Shown here in pieces: positions 55,017 to 62,080 of a DNA stretch of 62,080 bases. The first letter of the stretch is position 1, and every line of letters starts with the position of its first letter. Source of the stretch: Marinifilum_A sediminis (GTDB taxonomy: Bacteria; Bacteroidota; Bacteroidia; Bacteroidales; Marinifilaceae); contig CANMCX010000020.1 of NCBI GenBank assembly GCA_947496465.1, positions 1 to 62,080 on the forward strand, written 5' to 3'. The position numbers and the translations under genes were made by a program. The notes beneath the pieces were generated by a model. The model saw only the letters and a program-made list of their open reading frames with translations. It was not told the origin of the DNA and made no database searches.

Positions 55017-55397
55017 TTATAGTTTATCAGGGTTTTCTTTAAAGTAATTCCTGATTAATACTTTTTTCAATTCCCGAAGAATTACCAGTTCTGCTAAAAG
55101 ATCTGATTTTGGTACATCCGGATATTTTAATTCTGCTTGAATAACCTGTTTTTCACTCAAATCTATTTGATACAATAAAAGAATCAACCGATGATAATCT
55201 CGATCCATCAACCATATTAAGTGCTCCTTTAGTTGCGAGTACAACTCTTCGTATGCATAATTAATATCACCCGAAAATTGAACCTCAAGTCCAAATTGCG
55301 CAAAATCTTTCTCGATCTGCGCTGCCACTTGACGAATAATTTCCTCTCGATCCCGATAAGGTTCGATACTCAAATTATTGTAATCGGGTAATTTCAT
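55017..55397 (-). CDS. conserved hypothetical protein, 126 aa
   Basis: I do not recognise the family. The protein is soluble and helical, without signal peptide. It opens IEPYRDREEIIRQVAAQIEK, has a YEELYSQLKEHLIWLMDRD segment at about 49-67 and ends in LKKVLIRNYFKENP. It lies 13 nt after the DUF4837 lipoprotein gene and is likely co-transcribed with it. Confidence 0.7.
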   Translation of the reverse strand: MKLPDYNNLSIEPYRDREEIIRQVAAQIEKDFAQFGLEVQFSGDINYAYEELYSQLKEHLIWLMDRDYHRLILLLYQIDLSEKQVIQAELKYPDVPKSDLLAELVILRELKKVLIRNYFKENPDKL

Positions 55398-55410
55398 ATG
55401 ATGATAATTT

Positions 55411-56406
55411 TTATTTATTCAAATCTACAAAAGTGTACATGATTGCTTCCAATTCACGCAACATTTCTCGTTTGTTGTTGTTTGGATAGTACACGTAAGA
55501 ATCAAGACATACAATTCTATTGGCTTTCTCGTCCAAGTAAGTAATGCTAACAAATGGACCTCCCATAAAATCATTTTCAACTTTCCACAATCCTCTTAAT
55601 TCGCAAGCATAATTACCATCAAATTCAAATTGACGATACGAAATTGGGAATTCTTCTTCTGTACTCATATAACTACCTTTGGTAGGACCAGGCACGTAAT
55701 TCTTTAATAGAGCATTTCTTCTTTGCAAAATAGACTCTTTAGAAAACATATCCTCTGACAAGTACTCAAATGAATAAATAAACATTCCCTGACTAGTTGT
55801 TGGAGTTTCATTACTTATCCATAAGAAATCACCTTCTTCTTTATTAATGGTATATCCTCCAGGAAATGATAAGGTAATATCATATTTCTTTTTCACCTTT
55901 TCATATACTTCCTGAACAACATTCTTTTTAATGGTTTTAATCTTTCTATTTCTTTCACCTAATAAGAAATACGAAAGAATTTTAATTCTATTTTCAGTAA
56001 GCAAATCGATCATCGCCTTTTTGCTATCAGTCTCAATCTTCATAAAAGATTGAGTTTTTGCATAAAACTCATCCTTTACCGCAATTCCATTTTCTTTAAC
56101 CTTAGTTGAAACTCTTAAGTCGAGAATACTTCTATGGGTTTTAAACATGGTTCCAAATGCATTGTGATTAAGATGAAGAATATCAAATAATGGTTCATTT
56201 TGTGGCAAACCAACTTGATAATCGGCAATTATACTTTTTAAAGTATCACCAACAACACCTTCCCACAGGGCATCATTCACCAAAATAAGAAGTTCTCCTG
56301 AAGCGCCCGTTACAACAGGTCGTAATCCTTTAGTTGTTTTTTTACAGGATACTGCAGCGATTAATACCAGTATGCAGATAAGTGTAATGTGAATTATTTT
56401 TTTCAT
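55411..56406 (-). CDS. DUF4837 family lipoprotein
   Basis: A 331-residue lipoprotein. The hydrophobic N terminus ends in a lipobox-like AAVSC, so Cys21 would be lipidated. The mature part fits DUF4837, a Bacteroidota family of unknown function: GASGELLILVNDALWEG near 34-50 and ISNETPTTSQGMFIYSFEY near 196-214. It lies between a lytic transglycosylase gene and the 126-aa gene, which suggests an envelope role. Confidence 0.85.
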   Translation of the reverse strand: MKKIIHITLICILVLIAAVSCKKTTKGLRPVVTGASGELLILVNDALWEGVVGDTLKSIIADYQVGLPQNEPLFDILHLNHNAFGTMFKTHRSILDLRVSTKVKENGIAVKDEFYAKTQSFMKIETDSKKAMIDLLTENRIKILSYFLLGERNRKIKTIKKNVVQEVYEKVKKKYDITLSFPGGYTINKEEGDFLWISNETPTTSQGMFIYSFEYLSEDMFSKESILQRRNALLKNYVPGPTKGSYMSTEEEFPISYRQFEFDGNYACELRGLWKVENDFMGGPFVSITYLDEKANRIVCLDSYVYYPNNNKREMLRELEAIMYTFVDLNK

Positions 56407-56431
56407 AACTAGATGTTTTTTTGATTTCTTT

Positions 56432-57880
56432 CTATTCGTATTGAACTATTTTCAATATCGTACCTGGCACTACTGATGATTTGTCATTCATACTATTTAT
56501 TTCAACCAGGTCGTCCAATGATTTTACTTCAAATTGATTTGCTATAGATTGTAAACTATCACCTTCCTGAACCTCATAAAGCAAAAATTTACTCTTCTTT
56601 ATTAATGGTTCTCTATTGGGTTTTTGTGCAATTTCATCGGAAGGTACAACCCAAACTTTTAATCGTTGACCAACATAAATATCCTGACTTTTAAGTTGAT
56701 TCCAATCCATTATATTGTGAGTTGTACAGGAATATTTCATCGCAATTTTATGAAAATATTCTCCTGATTTAACCACATGGACTATACAATATTTTCCTTT
56801 GGTAGATGAAAGCTCTTTTTGCAACTCCATATATTTTTTAGGCTCATTGGTCATGGCGTAAATCTGCTCTTCATGATCAATAAAAGAACCAATTTTTTCA
56901 GCTGGCAAAACTAATTTTGCAGGCAATTCACTTACAGGTATAACATCTCGCTTGTAAATTGGATTCAACTTTCGCAAATCTTCCAAAGGAATATCTATTG
57001 CCAAAGCAACATTTTTGAAAAAAATTTGTTTTTTGACATTTACAGGTGAAATTCTAAAGTATGGATGATCATATGCTCCAGAAATAATATTGTGCTCTCT
57101 ATTGTAATTCATAATATAATTGGCTGCAATAAATGCAGGCACATAATTCCTTGTTTGCTGCGGCAAATAAGGAGAGATAGCCCAAAAATCTGTTTTCCCG
57201 CCAGAACGTTGAATTGCATCTCGAACAACACCTGGACCACCGTTATATGCTGCTATAGCCAATTGCCAATCTCCAAAAATCCTATGTAAATATTGCAAAT
57301 ATCTGCAGGCCGCTTCGGTCGATTTTTCAGGATCCATTCTCTCATCAATATAAGATGTAACTCTAAGATCGAACATCTTGCATGAGTTGTACATGAATTG
57401 CCATAAACCCATTGCGCCAGATCTAGATTTTGCTTTTGGATCAAGTGCCGATTCAATTACCGATAGATATTTTAACTCCAGAGGAAGTCCATATTTATCA
57501 AGACACTCTTCGAATAAAGGAAAATACAATTCTGATCGTTCCATTATTCTTCCAGTTTTCTCACGATGACGAACAGCGTAAGCCTCAATATGTCTTCTAA
57601 CCACAGGCTTAAAATCCAAAGCAATTGGAGTTTGATCATCCAATTTTCTCATCCTTTCCTTATATACCTCATCAGAAAATACGGGAATAAAATTTGCATC
57701 AAGAATTGTATTGTTAGGCAATTCTTCTTTCAACATTTCATCTGTAAAATAGATCAAGCGCTGATTTATTTCATTTAAGTTTTCTGGTTTTTCCTTATTC
57801 AGTATACGAAAAGGAGATTGCGCAAATAACTGAGCACTTCCAATAAAACAAATCAGAAAAAGAAGTAAATATTTCTTCAT
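56432..57880 (-). CDS. mltD: membrane-bound lytic murein transglycosylase with LysM domains
   Basis: A 482-residue exported protein (signal peptide 1-20, ends LFAQ). The SLT domain at about 115-245 has SVIESALDPKAKSRSGAMGL, with Glu143 as the likely catalytic acid, and AIAAYNGGPGVV near 208. Two LysM domains follow, at about 363-408 (VKSGEYFHKIAMKYSC) and 434-480 (VQEGDSLQSIANQFEV). It cleaves peptidoglycan glycan strands in the periplasm. It shows no lipobox, so the anchoring differs from E. coli MltD. Confidence 0.9.
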   Translation of the reverse strand: MKKYLLLFLICFIGSAQLFAQSPFRILNKEKPENLNEINQRLIYFTDEMLKEELPNNTILDANFIPVFSDEVYKERMRKLDDQTPIALDFKPVVRRHIEAYAVRHREKTGRIMERSELYFPLFEECLDKYGLPLELKYLSVIESALDPKAKSRSGAMGLWQFMYNSCKMFDLRVTSYIDERMDPEKSTEAACRYLQYLHRIFGDWQLAIAAYNGGPGVVRDAIQRSGGKTDFWAISPYLPQQTRNYVPAFIAANYIMNYNREHNIISGAYDHPYFRISPVNVKKQIFFKNVALAIDIPLEDLRKLNPIYKRDVIPVSELPAKLVLPAEKIGSFIDHEEQIYAMTNEPKKYMELQKELSSTKGKYCIVHVVKSGEYFHKIAMKYSCTTHNIMDWNQLKSQDIYVGQRLKVWVVPSDEIAQKPNREPLIKKSKFLLYEVQEGDSLQSIANQFEVKSLDDLVEINSMNDKSSVVPGTILKIVQYE

Positions 57881-58018
57881 GCAAAATAGAGGTTATAGGT
57901 TTCGGGTTATCGAAATTCGAATTGAAAATAATTAAATTACAAGTACCATCCAAATGATAGATCAAATTTCAAACGAAAAACTTAGTTATAGTTTAGAACT
58001 TGACTTGAATTCATTAAA

Positions 58019-58042
58019 AAAGGCAGGATAAAACCTGCCTTT
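58019..58042 (-). terminator. terminator after tatA
   Basis: AGGCAGG (58021-58027) pairs with CCTGCCT (58034-58040), extended by flanking A/T pairs; a T run follows on the minus strand. Confidence 0.75.
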
Positions 58043-58045
58043 CAT

Positions 58046-58243
58046 TTATTTGTCCATTGACTCTTTATCTTTATCCTTGTCTTTGTCTTCAAGGTCTGTA
58101 GCTTTTTTAAACTCCTTCATTCCCTGTCCTAATCCTTTCATTAGTTCTGGAATTTTTTTCCCTCCAAAAAGAAGTACAATTACGAATACAATAATAACGA
58201 TTTGCCAGGGACCGATCATTCCGGCTATTACAAAAAGGTTCAT
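58046..58243 (-). CDS. tatA: Sec-independent translocase TatA/E
   Basis: A 65-residue protein with one membrane helix (about 10-26), the FGGKKIPELMKGLGQGMKEF hinge and amphipathic helix at 26-45, and a charged Asp/Lys tail. It forms the pore component for export of folded, twin-arginine proteins. tatC is not in this window. Confidence 0.93.
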   Translation of the reverse strand: MNLFVIAGMIGPWQIVIIVFVIVLLFGGKKIPELMKGLGQGMKEFKKATDLEDKDKDKDKESMDK

Positions 58244-58297
58244 ATCTATTGAGTTTTATTGTTTTATACCGCTAAGTTAGCATTTTTAGTTTAATTT

Positions 58298-59653
58298 CTA
58301 TTTCCAACTAGAAATCCATTTCATCACATCGTTGGCATTGGCAAAAATTAACAATCCAAACAAAAGGACCATTCCTACCATTTGTGCATATTCCAGAAAT
58401 TTATCTCCCGGCTTACGTCCAGTAATAATTTCATAAAACAAGAACAACACATGTCCTCCATCAAGAGCTGGGATTGGTAAGATATTCATTATTGCCAGAA
58501 TAATAGACAAGAATGCTGTTAGATTCCAGAATGCATGCCAATCCCAAACCGGAGGAAAAATACTGCCAATGGTTCCAAATCCACCTATTGATTTATATCC
58601 CTTCACCTCTTTATCGAAAATAAGACTGAATTGCTTTACGTATTCTCCTAATTTATTTAAGCCTTTATTAATTCCTGCAGGAACGGCTTCAGCAAAACTA
58701 TATTTAATTGTCTCATATTCGAATTGATTTACATCAGATCCACCTCTAATCCCTAAAAGGCCTTCATCAGTTAAAGTAATATTCAGTGAGATTTCTTTTT
58801 GATCTCTAAGAACCAAAACTTGAACTTCCTTATCTGCTTTGGTTTTCATGTAATTTTGGAATTCATTAAAGAATTCAAAATCCAAACCATCAATATTTTT
58901 AATCTCATCATTCTTTTTAAGACCAGCTAATTTCGCAGGAGAATCCTTTGCTACTTTAGCAACCTTATACGGATGAAAAGGTCTTCGCAATTGAATTGAT
59001 GGATCTACAGCAAATTTCTTACTGCTTCGTTCTAGCAATTCAGGAACAAATGAGGAAGGAATTTGAATATCGGTATTCACTCCATCGCGAATAACTTGCA
59101 TACTTGCTGGACGGTTCAAAATAATTTTTGGGACAATTTGAGAAAATCGCTCCAATTTCTGATTATCCAAAGCTACAATTATATCACCATCCTCAAGACC
59201 TATGCTATGAGATAAAGAATCGCAGACAACACCATACTTTGCATTTTCAGCAGGTAAATACTGCTCGCCCCAGGCAAACAATACAGCAATATAAATTACA
59301 AATGCCAATATAAAATTCACCAAAACTCCACCAACCATAATCAATAAACGCTGCCATGCAGGTTTCGATCTAAATTCGTAAGGTTTTGGAGGCAATGCCA
59401 TTTGCTCCTTATCCATTGATTCGTCAATCATTCCTGATATCTTCACATATCCTCCCAAAGGAATCCATCCTATACCATATTCTGTATCGCCTTTTTTAAA
59501 CTTAAACAGTGAAAATCCAGGATTGAAAAACATATAAAATTTCTCAACTCTGGTTTTAAATAGTTTAGCAAAGGCAAAGTGTCCTAATTCATGTAACACC
59601 ACCAAGATGGACAAACTCAATAAAAATTGTCCTATTTTAACTAATACTTCCAT
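58298..59653 (-). CDS. rseP: RIP metalloprotease RseP (site-2 protease)
   Basis: A 451-residue intramembrane zinc protease. VVLHELGHFAFAKLF near 18-32 holds the HExxH site, and NILPIPALDGGH near 401-412 is the second conserved motif with the third ligand Asp. Two PDZ-like regions lie at about 115-200 and 215-300. Four membrane segments are visible. It typically cleaves anti-sigma factors or signal peptide remnants, so the ECF/anti-sigma pair at 40978-42094 is a conceivable client. It follows dxr, a conserved neighbour. Confidence 0.95.
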   Translation of the reverse strand: MEVLVKIGQFLLSLSILVVLHELGHFAFAKLFKTRVEKFYMFFNPGFSLFKFKKGDTEYGIGWIPLGGYVKISGMIDESMDKEQMALPPKPYEFRSKPAWQRLLIMVGGVLVNFILAFVIYIAVLFAWGEQYLPAENAKYGVVCDSLSHSIGLEDGDIIVALDNQKLERFSQIVPKIILNRPASMQVIRDGVNTDIQIPSSFVPELLERSSKKFAVDPSIQLRRPFHPYKVAKVAKDSPAKLAGLKKNDEIKNIDGLDFEFFNEFQNYMKTKADKEVQVLVLRDQKEISLNITLTDEGLLGIRGGSDVNQFEYETIKYSFAEAVPAGINKGLNKLGEYVKQFSLIFDKEVKGYKSIGGFGTIGSIFPPVWDWHAFWNLTAFLSIILAIMNILPIPALDGGHVLFLFYEIITGRKPGDKFLEYAQMVGMVLLFGLLIFANANDVMKWISSWK

Positions 59654-59732
59654 TCAATTTTAATTAAATAATTTCATCAATACACCTAATCCATTTTCGG
59701 CTTATTTCAAGGCTGCCTAAGATAGGTATTTT

Positions 59733-60881
59733 TTACAACATTGATTGAGCTAATTTACGAGCTTCAGTATCTGTAAATACATAATCCTCATAAGTTGGAT
59801 TTTTTATAAAATCCGCTTTAAGCATGCACGATTCAATAATATCACTCATTTGTAAGAAACCTACCTGATCTCTCAAAAAAGCATCAACGACAATCTCGTT
59901 CGCCGCATTTATAATACAAGGTAAATTCCCTCCCTTATTCATAGCTTCGTAAGCCAAAGCCAAATTTCTAAAATTATCTGAATCTGCAGCTGAAAAACTC
60001 AATTCAGGATAATCCATAAAATTAAATCGGGCGAAATCGGTTTTTAACCTTTTCGGATACGTTAAAGCAAATTGAATAGGAAGTTTCATATCGGGTAAAC
60101 CCATTTGCGCTTTCATCGATCCATCCTGGAACTGAACAACAGAATGAACAATTGACTGATGATGTACAATAACATCTACCTGATCTGGACGCAAATCGAA
60201 CAACCATTTGGCTTCGATTGCCTCAAAACCTTTATTCATCATACTTGCAGAATCAATGGTAATTTTCGCTCCCATATCCCAGTTGGGATGTTTAAGTGCT
60301 TGTTTGGATGTAACTGATTCCAAAAACTTTTTATCCTTCCCTCTAAAAGGTCCTCCCGATGCAGTCAGATAAATTTTCTCGATAGGATTATCAAACTCTC
60401 CCATCAAACATTGAAAAATTGCCGAATGTTCGGAATCTACTGGGTAAATACTAACGCCATATTCCAATGCTAGTTTCTGAATGATTTCACCGGCTACAAC
60501 CAAAGTTTCCTTATTTGCCAAAGCAATATTCTTTCTGGCTTTAATTGCATTAATTGTAGGGAGTAATCCTGAATAACCAACCATCGCCGTAACAACAACA
60601 TCAATCGCTCCCATTTGCACAACCTGTGCAATAGCATCATGACCAGCATAAACTTTTATCGGTTCATCTTTTAAAGCATCGGAAATTTGAAGGTATTTTT
60701 CTTCACAAGCAATAACAACCACATCTGGTTTAAATTTAATTGCCTGCTCAATTAGAAGTTCAACATTGTTATTTGCCGTTAAAACATCTACTGTAAATTC
60801 TTCCGGATTCGCCTCAACCACCTCAAGCGTTTGTGTCCCAATGGAACCAGTTGATCCCAGAATAGCAATATGTTTGCTCAT
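59733..60881 (-). CDS. dxr: 1-deoxy-D-xylulose 5-phosphate reductoisomerase
   Basis: A 382-residue enzyme of the MEP isoprenoid pathway that converts DXP to MEP with NADPH. AILGSTGSIGTQTLEVV near 5-21 is the NADPH-binding loop. ALANKETLVVAG near 119 and PVDSEHSAIFQCL near 143 carry metal and substrate residues, as does TIDSASMMNKGFEAIEA near 204. The ATG at 60881 is chosen because the 23 upstream residues of the open frame overlap the M23 gene and lack family similarity. Confidence 0.95.
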   Translation of the reverse strand: MSKHIAILGSTGSIGTQTLEVVEANPEEFTVDVLTANNNVELLIEQAIKFKPDVVVIACEEKYLQISDALKDEPIKVYAGHDAIAQVVQMGAIDVVVTAMVGYSGLLPTINAIKARKNIALANKETLVVAGEIIQKLALEYGVSIYPVDSEHSAIFQCLMGEFDNPIEKIYLTASGGPFRGKDKKFLESVTSKQALKHPNWDMGAKITIDSASMMNKGFEAIEAKWLFDLRPDQVDVIVHHQSIVHSVVQFQDGSMKAQMGLPDMKLPIQFALTYPKRLKTDFARFNFMDYPELSFSAADSDNFRNLALAYEAMNKGGNLPCIINAANEIVVDAFLRDQVGFLQMSDIIESCMLKADFIKNPTYEDYVFTDTEARKLAQSML

Positions 60882-60901
60882 TAATATTTTGAATTTTGTT
60901 T

Positions 60902-61774
60902 TTAGAATTTTATATAATCTTCCGGATTCAAAGGTCTTCCGTTGTGCCACAGTTCAAAATGAAGATGCGGACCAGAAGTTAATTCACCTGAATTTCCTAA
61001 TAAAGCAATTGCTTCACCAGCTTTAACTCTCTCTCCAGCTTTCTTTAAAAGTTCCGAATTGTGCTTGTAAACTGATAACAAATTGTTTGAATGTTGAATC
61101 TGTATCACATAACCGGTATTCAATGTCCATTCCGAAAAAATTACCGTTCCATCCAAAATCGAGGAAATTCTTTCATTTACACCACCAACAATGTCAGTAC
61201 CGTAATGTTCCATTTTATTATTGTAATGATTGGATATCATTCCTTTTATAGGAGCAAAGAAATGAATATTCGATAAACCTTTCGATTTTGGAGCATCGTC
61301 TAAGGTTAAATTGTACTTTTCATCTTCCTCATGCTCCTCTCGAAATATAGAATCAGAGGCTGATTTCGTAAAACTTAGATTTTTATATTTTGGATCGACA
61401 ATTGTATCTGAAGCACTCTGACTTACATTATCAAAATCGTTACCAGAGATAACATTTCGAATTCCATTAAAAAACTGATCCCTTTTTTCCAATTCAAGAA
61501 TTAGTGAATCAACAAGAACCGAGTTTTGTTCTATATTTTTTCTCATTTCACCATCAGGATACCCAGGAATATACTCTCGAAGTGGCGTAAACGCTATCAA
61601 TAAAGTTACCAAAGCAATAAGAAGAATGGAAAATACACCTGTTACGGTAAAAACATTCAAGCGAGACAATCGAATTGAAAGTGCTTCATCAAAAGTGGCT
61701 TCGTTAGAGATAGTTAGCCTGTATTTATTCTTTAATTTTTCTAATAAAGGAGTTTTCTCTTTTAACTGACTCAT
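60902..61774 (-). CDS. M23 family metallopeptidase, membrane-anchored
   Basis: A 290-residue protein with a cytoplasmic N terminus (about 1-40), one membrane helix (about 43-63) and a periplasmic part. The LytM/M23 domain covers about 170-290. HYGTDIVGG near 190 supplies the first His and Asp, and SGPHLHFELWHNG near 263-275 supplies the HxH motif, so the zinc site looks intact. It probably acts as a peptidoglycan endopeptidase or its activator. It is the first gene of the M23-dxr-rseP-tatA run. Confidence 0.9.
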   Translation of the reverse strand: MSQLKEKTPLLEKLKNKYRLTISNEATFDEALSIRLSRLNVFTVTGVFSILLIALVTLLIAFTPLREYIPGYPDGEMRKNIEQNSVLVDSLILELEKRDQFFNGIRNVISGNDFDNVSQSASDTIVDPKYKNLSFTKSASDSIFREEHEEDEKYNLTLDDAPKSKGLSNIHFFAPIKGMISNHYNNKMEHYGTDIVGGVNERISSILDGTVIFSEWTLNTGYVIQIQHSNNLLSVYKHNSELLKKAGERVKAGEAIALLGNSGELTSGPHLHFELWHNGRPLNPEDYIKF

Positions 61775-61799
61775 AGTGAAAGAATCTAAAATATTTACG

Positions 61800-61807
61800 C
61801 AAAGGTA
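61800..61807 (-). promoter_or_regulatory. promoter -7 box before the M23 gene
   Basis: CAAAGGTA reads TACCTTTG on the minus strand, a TAnnTTTG match followed by CG, 26 nt before the ATG. A CTTT sits near the -33 position. Confidence 0.55.
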
Positions 61808-61851
61808 ACAGAAATCACTTAATTAAAGAGTCTTTAAATGGATGGAATAAA

Positions 61852-61881
61852 AAAAGGCTTTGAATAAATTCAAAGCCTTTT
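61852..61881 (-). terminator. terminator after the tRNA pair
   Basis: AAAAGGCTTTGAA (61852-61864) pairs with TTCAAAGCCTTTT (61869-61881). It follows the tRNA genes on the minus strand, with a T run after it. Confidence 0.8.
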
Positions 61882-61886
61882 AATAG

Positions 61887-61959
<73 letters not shown>

Positions 61960-62036
61960 ATATATTTTTATATTTGATATGTCTTTTTCATTTACCTTTC
62001 GGTAAAAATAAGCTTTGACTTTTCAAAGCTTCTTAG

Positions 62037-62080
62037 TAGCGGGGACCGGACTCGAACCGATGACCTTTGGGTTATGAGCC
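62037..62080 (-). tRNA. second initiator tRNA-Met (CAU), cut by window end
   Basis: The last 44 bases repeat the 3' half of the first tRNA gene exactly, including the anticodon region, before the window stops. The spacer (61960-62036) has two small hairpins (TTTACC/GGTAAA and AAGCTTTGA/TCAAAGCTT), probably processing sites or remnants. Confidence 0.85.

Overview
The window is chromosomal DNA from a low-GC member of the Bacteroidota. It has promoter boxes of the TAnnTTTG type, a fused LpxC/FabZ, a SprA (type IX secretion translocon) gene beside gcvH and ruvA, and a complete SUF operon. I suspect a marine Marinilabiliales/Marinifilaceae-type organism, but the sequence alone does not settle the genus.

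Layout. Positions 1-313 hold three tandem promoter-like repeats facing left, out of the window, probably towards a stable-RNA operon. Positions 450-3289 (minus) encode a GSCFA protein, an alpha/beta hydrolase and epoxyqueuosine reductase. Positions 3394-9252 (minus) are a SUF operon (sufB-C-D-S-E plus a DUF59 factor) with a promoter near 9430 and a terminator near 3370. Positions 9889-28594 (plus) are an AT-rich accessory region, described below. Then come thiL (plus), a small REP cluster around a frameshifted RAYT transposase, the lipid A genes lpxD-lpxC/fabZ-lpxA (minus), an HD phosphohydrolase (minus), rimP-nusA-infB (plus), an ECF sigma factor with a putative anti-sigma partner and an exported protein (plus), and a long minus-strand stretch: gcvH, sprA, ruvA, pdxA, pepA, two lipoprotein/hypothetical genes, a LysM lytic transglycosylase, tatA, rseP, dxr and an M23 peptidase. 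At the right edge are two tandem initiator tRNA-Met genes, the second cut by the window end.

The most interesting part is 9889-28594, which looks like a peptide maturation and export locus. Two very short genes (11732-11869 and 13926-14093) encode peptides of 45 and 55 residues. They share a 15-residue double-glycine-type leader, and each core holds two cysteines about 26 residues apart. Downstream lie an ABC transporter with an intact C39 leader peptidase, a MacB/FtsX-like permease without its own ATPase, and an HlyD-type adaptor. Two membrane-anchored thioredoxin-like proteins, two five-helix membrane proteins of one family, two small HTH proteins and six exported CarboxypepD_reg-like proteins of one family complete the set. 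The order [CarboxypepD protein - five-helix membrane protein - thioredoxin] occurs twice, so one module was duplicated. My inference is that the peptides are exported and trimmed by the C39 transporter, may be disulfide-bonded with help from the thioredoxins, and act with the CarboxypepD proteins in an unknown role (bacteriocin, immunity or signalling).

The same region holds conserved hairpins before and after each peptide gene, a decayed copy of the HTH gene's 3' end before the second peptide, a 21-nt-period degenerate repeat and a 170-bp fold-back element.
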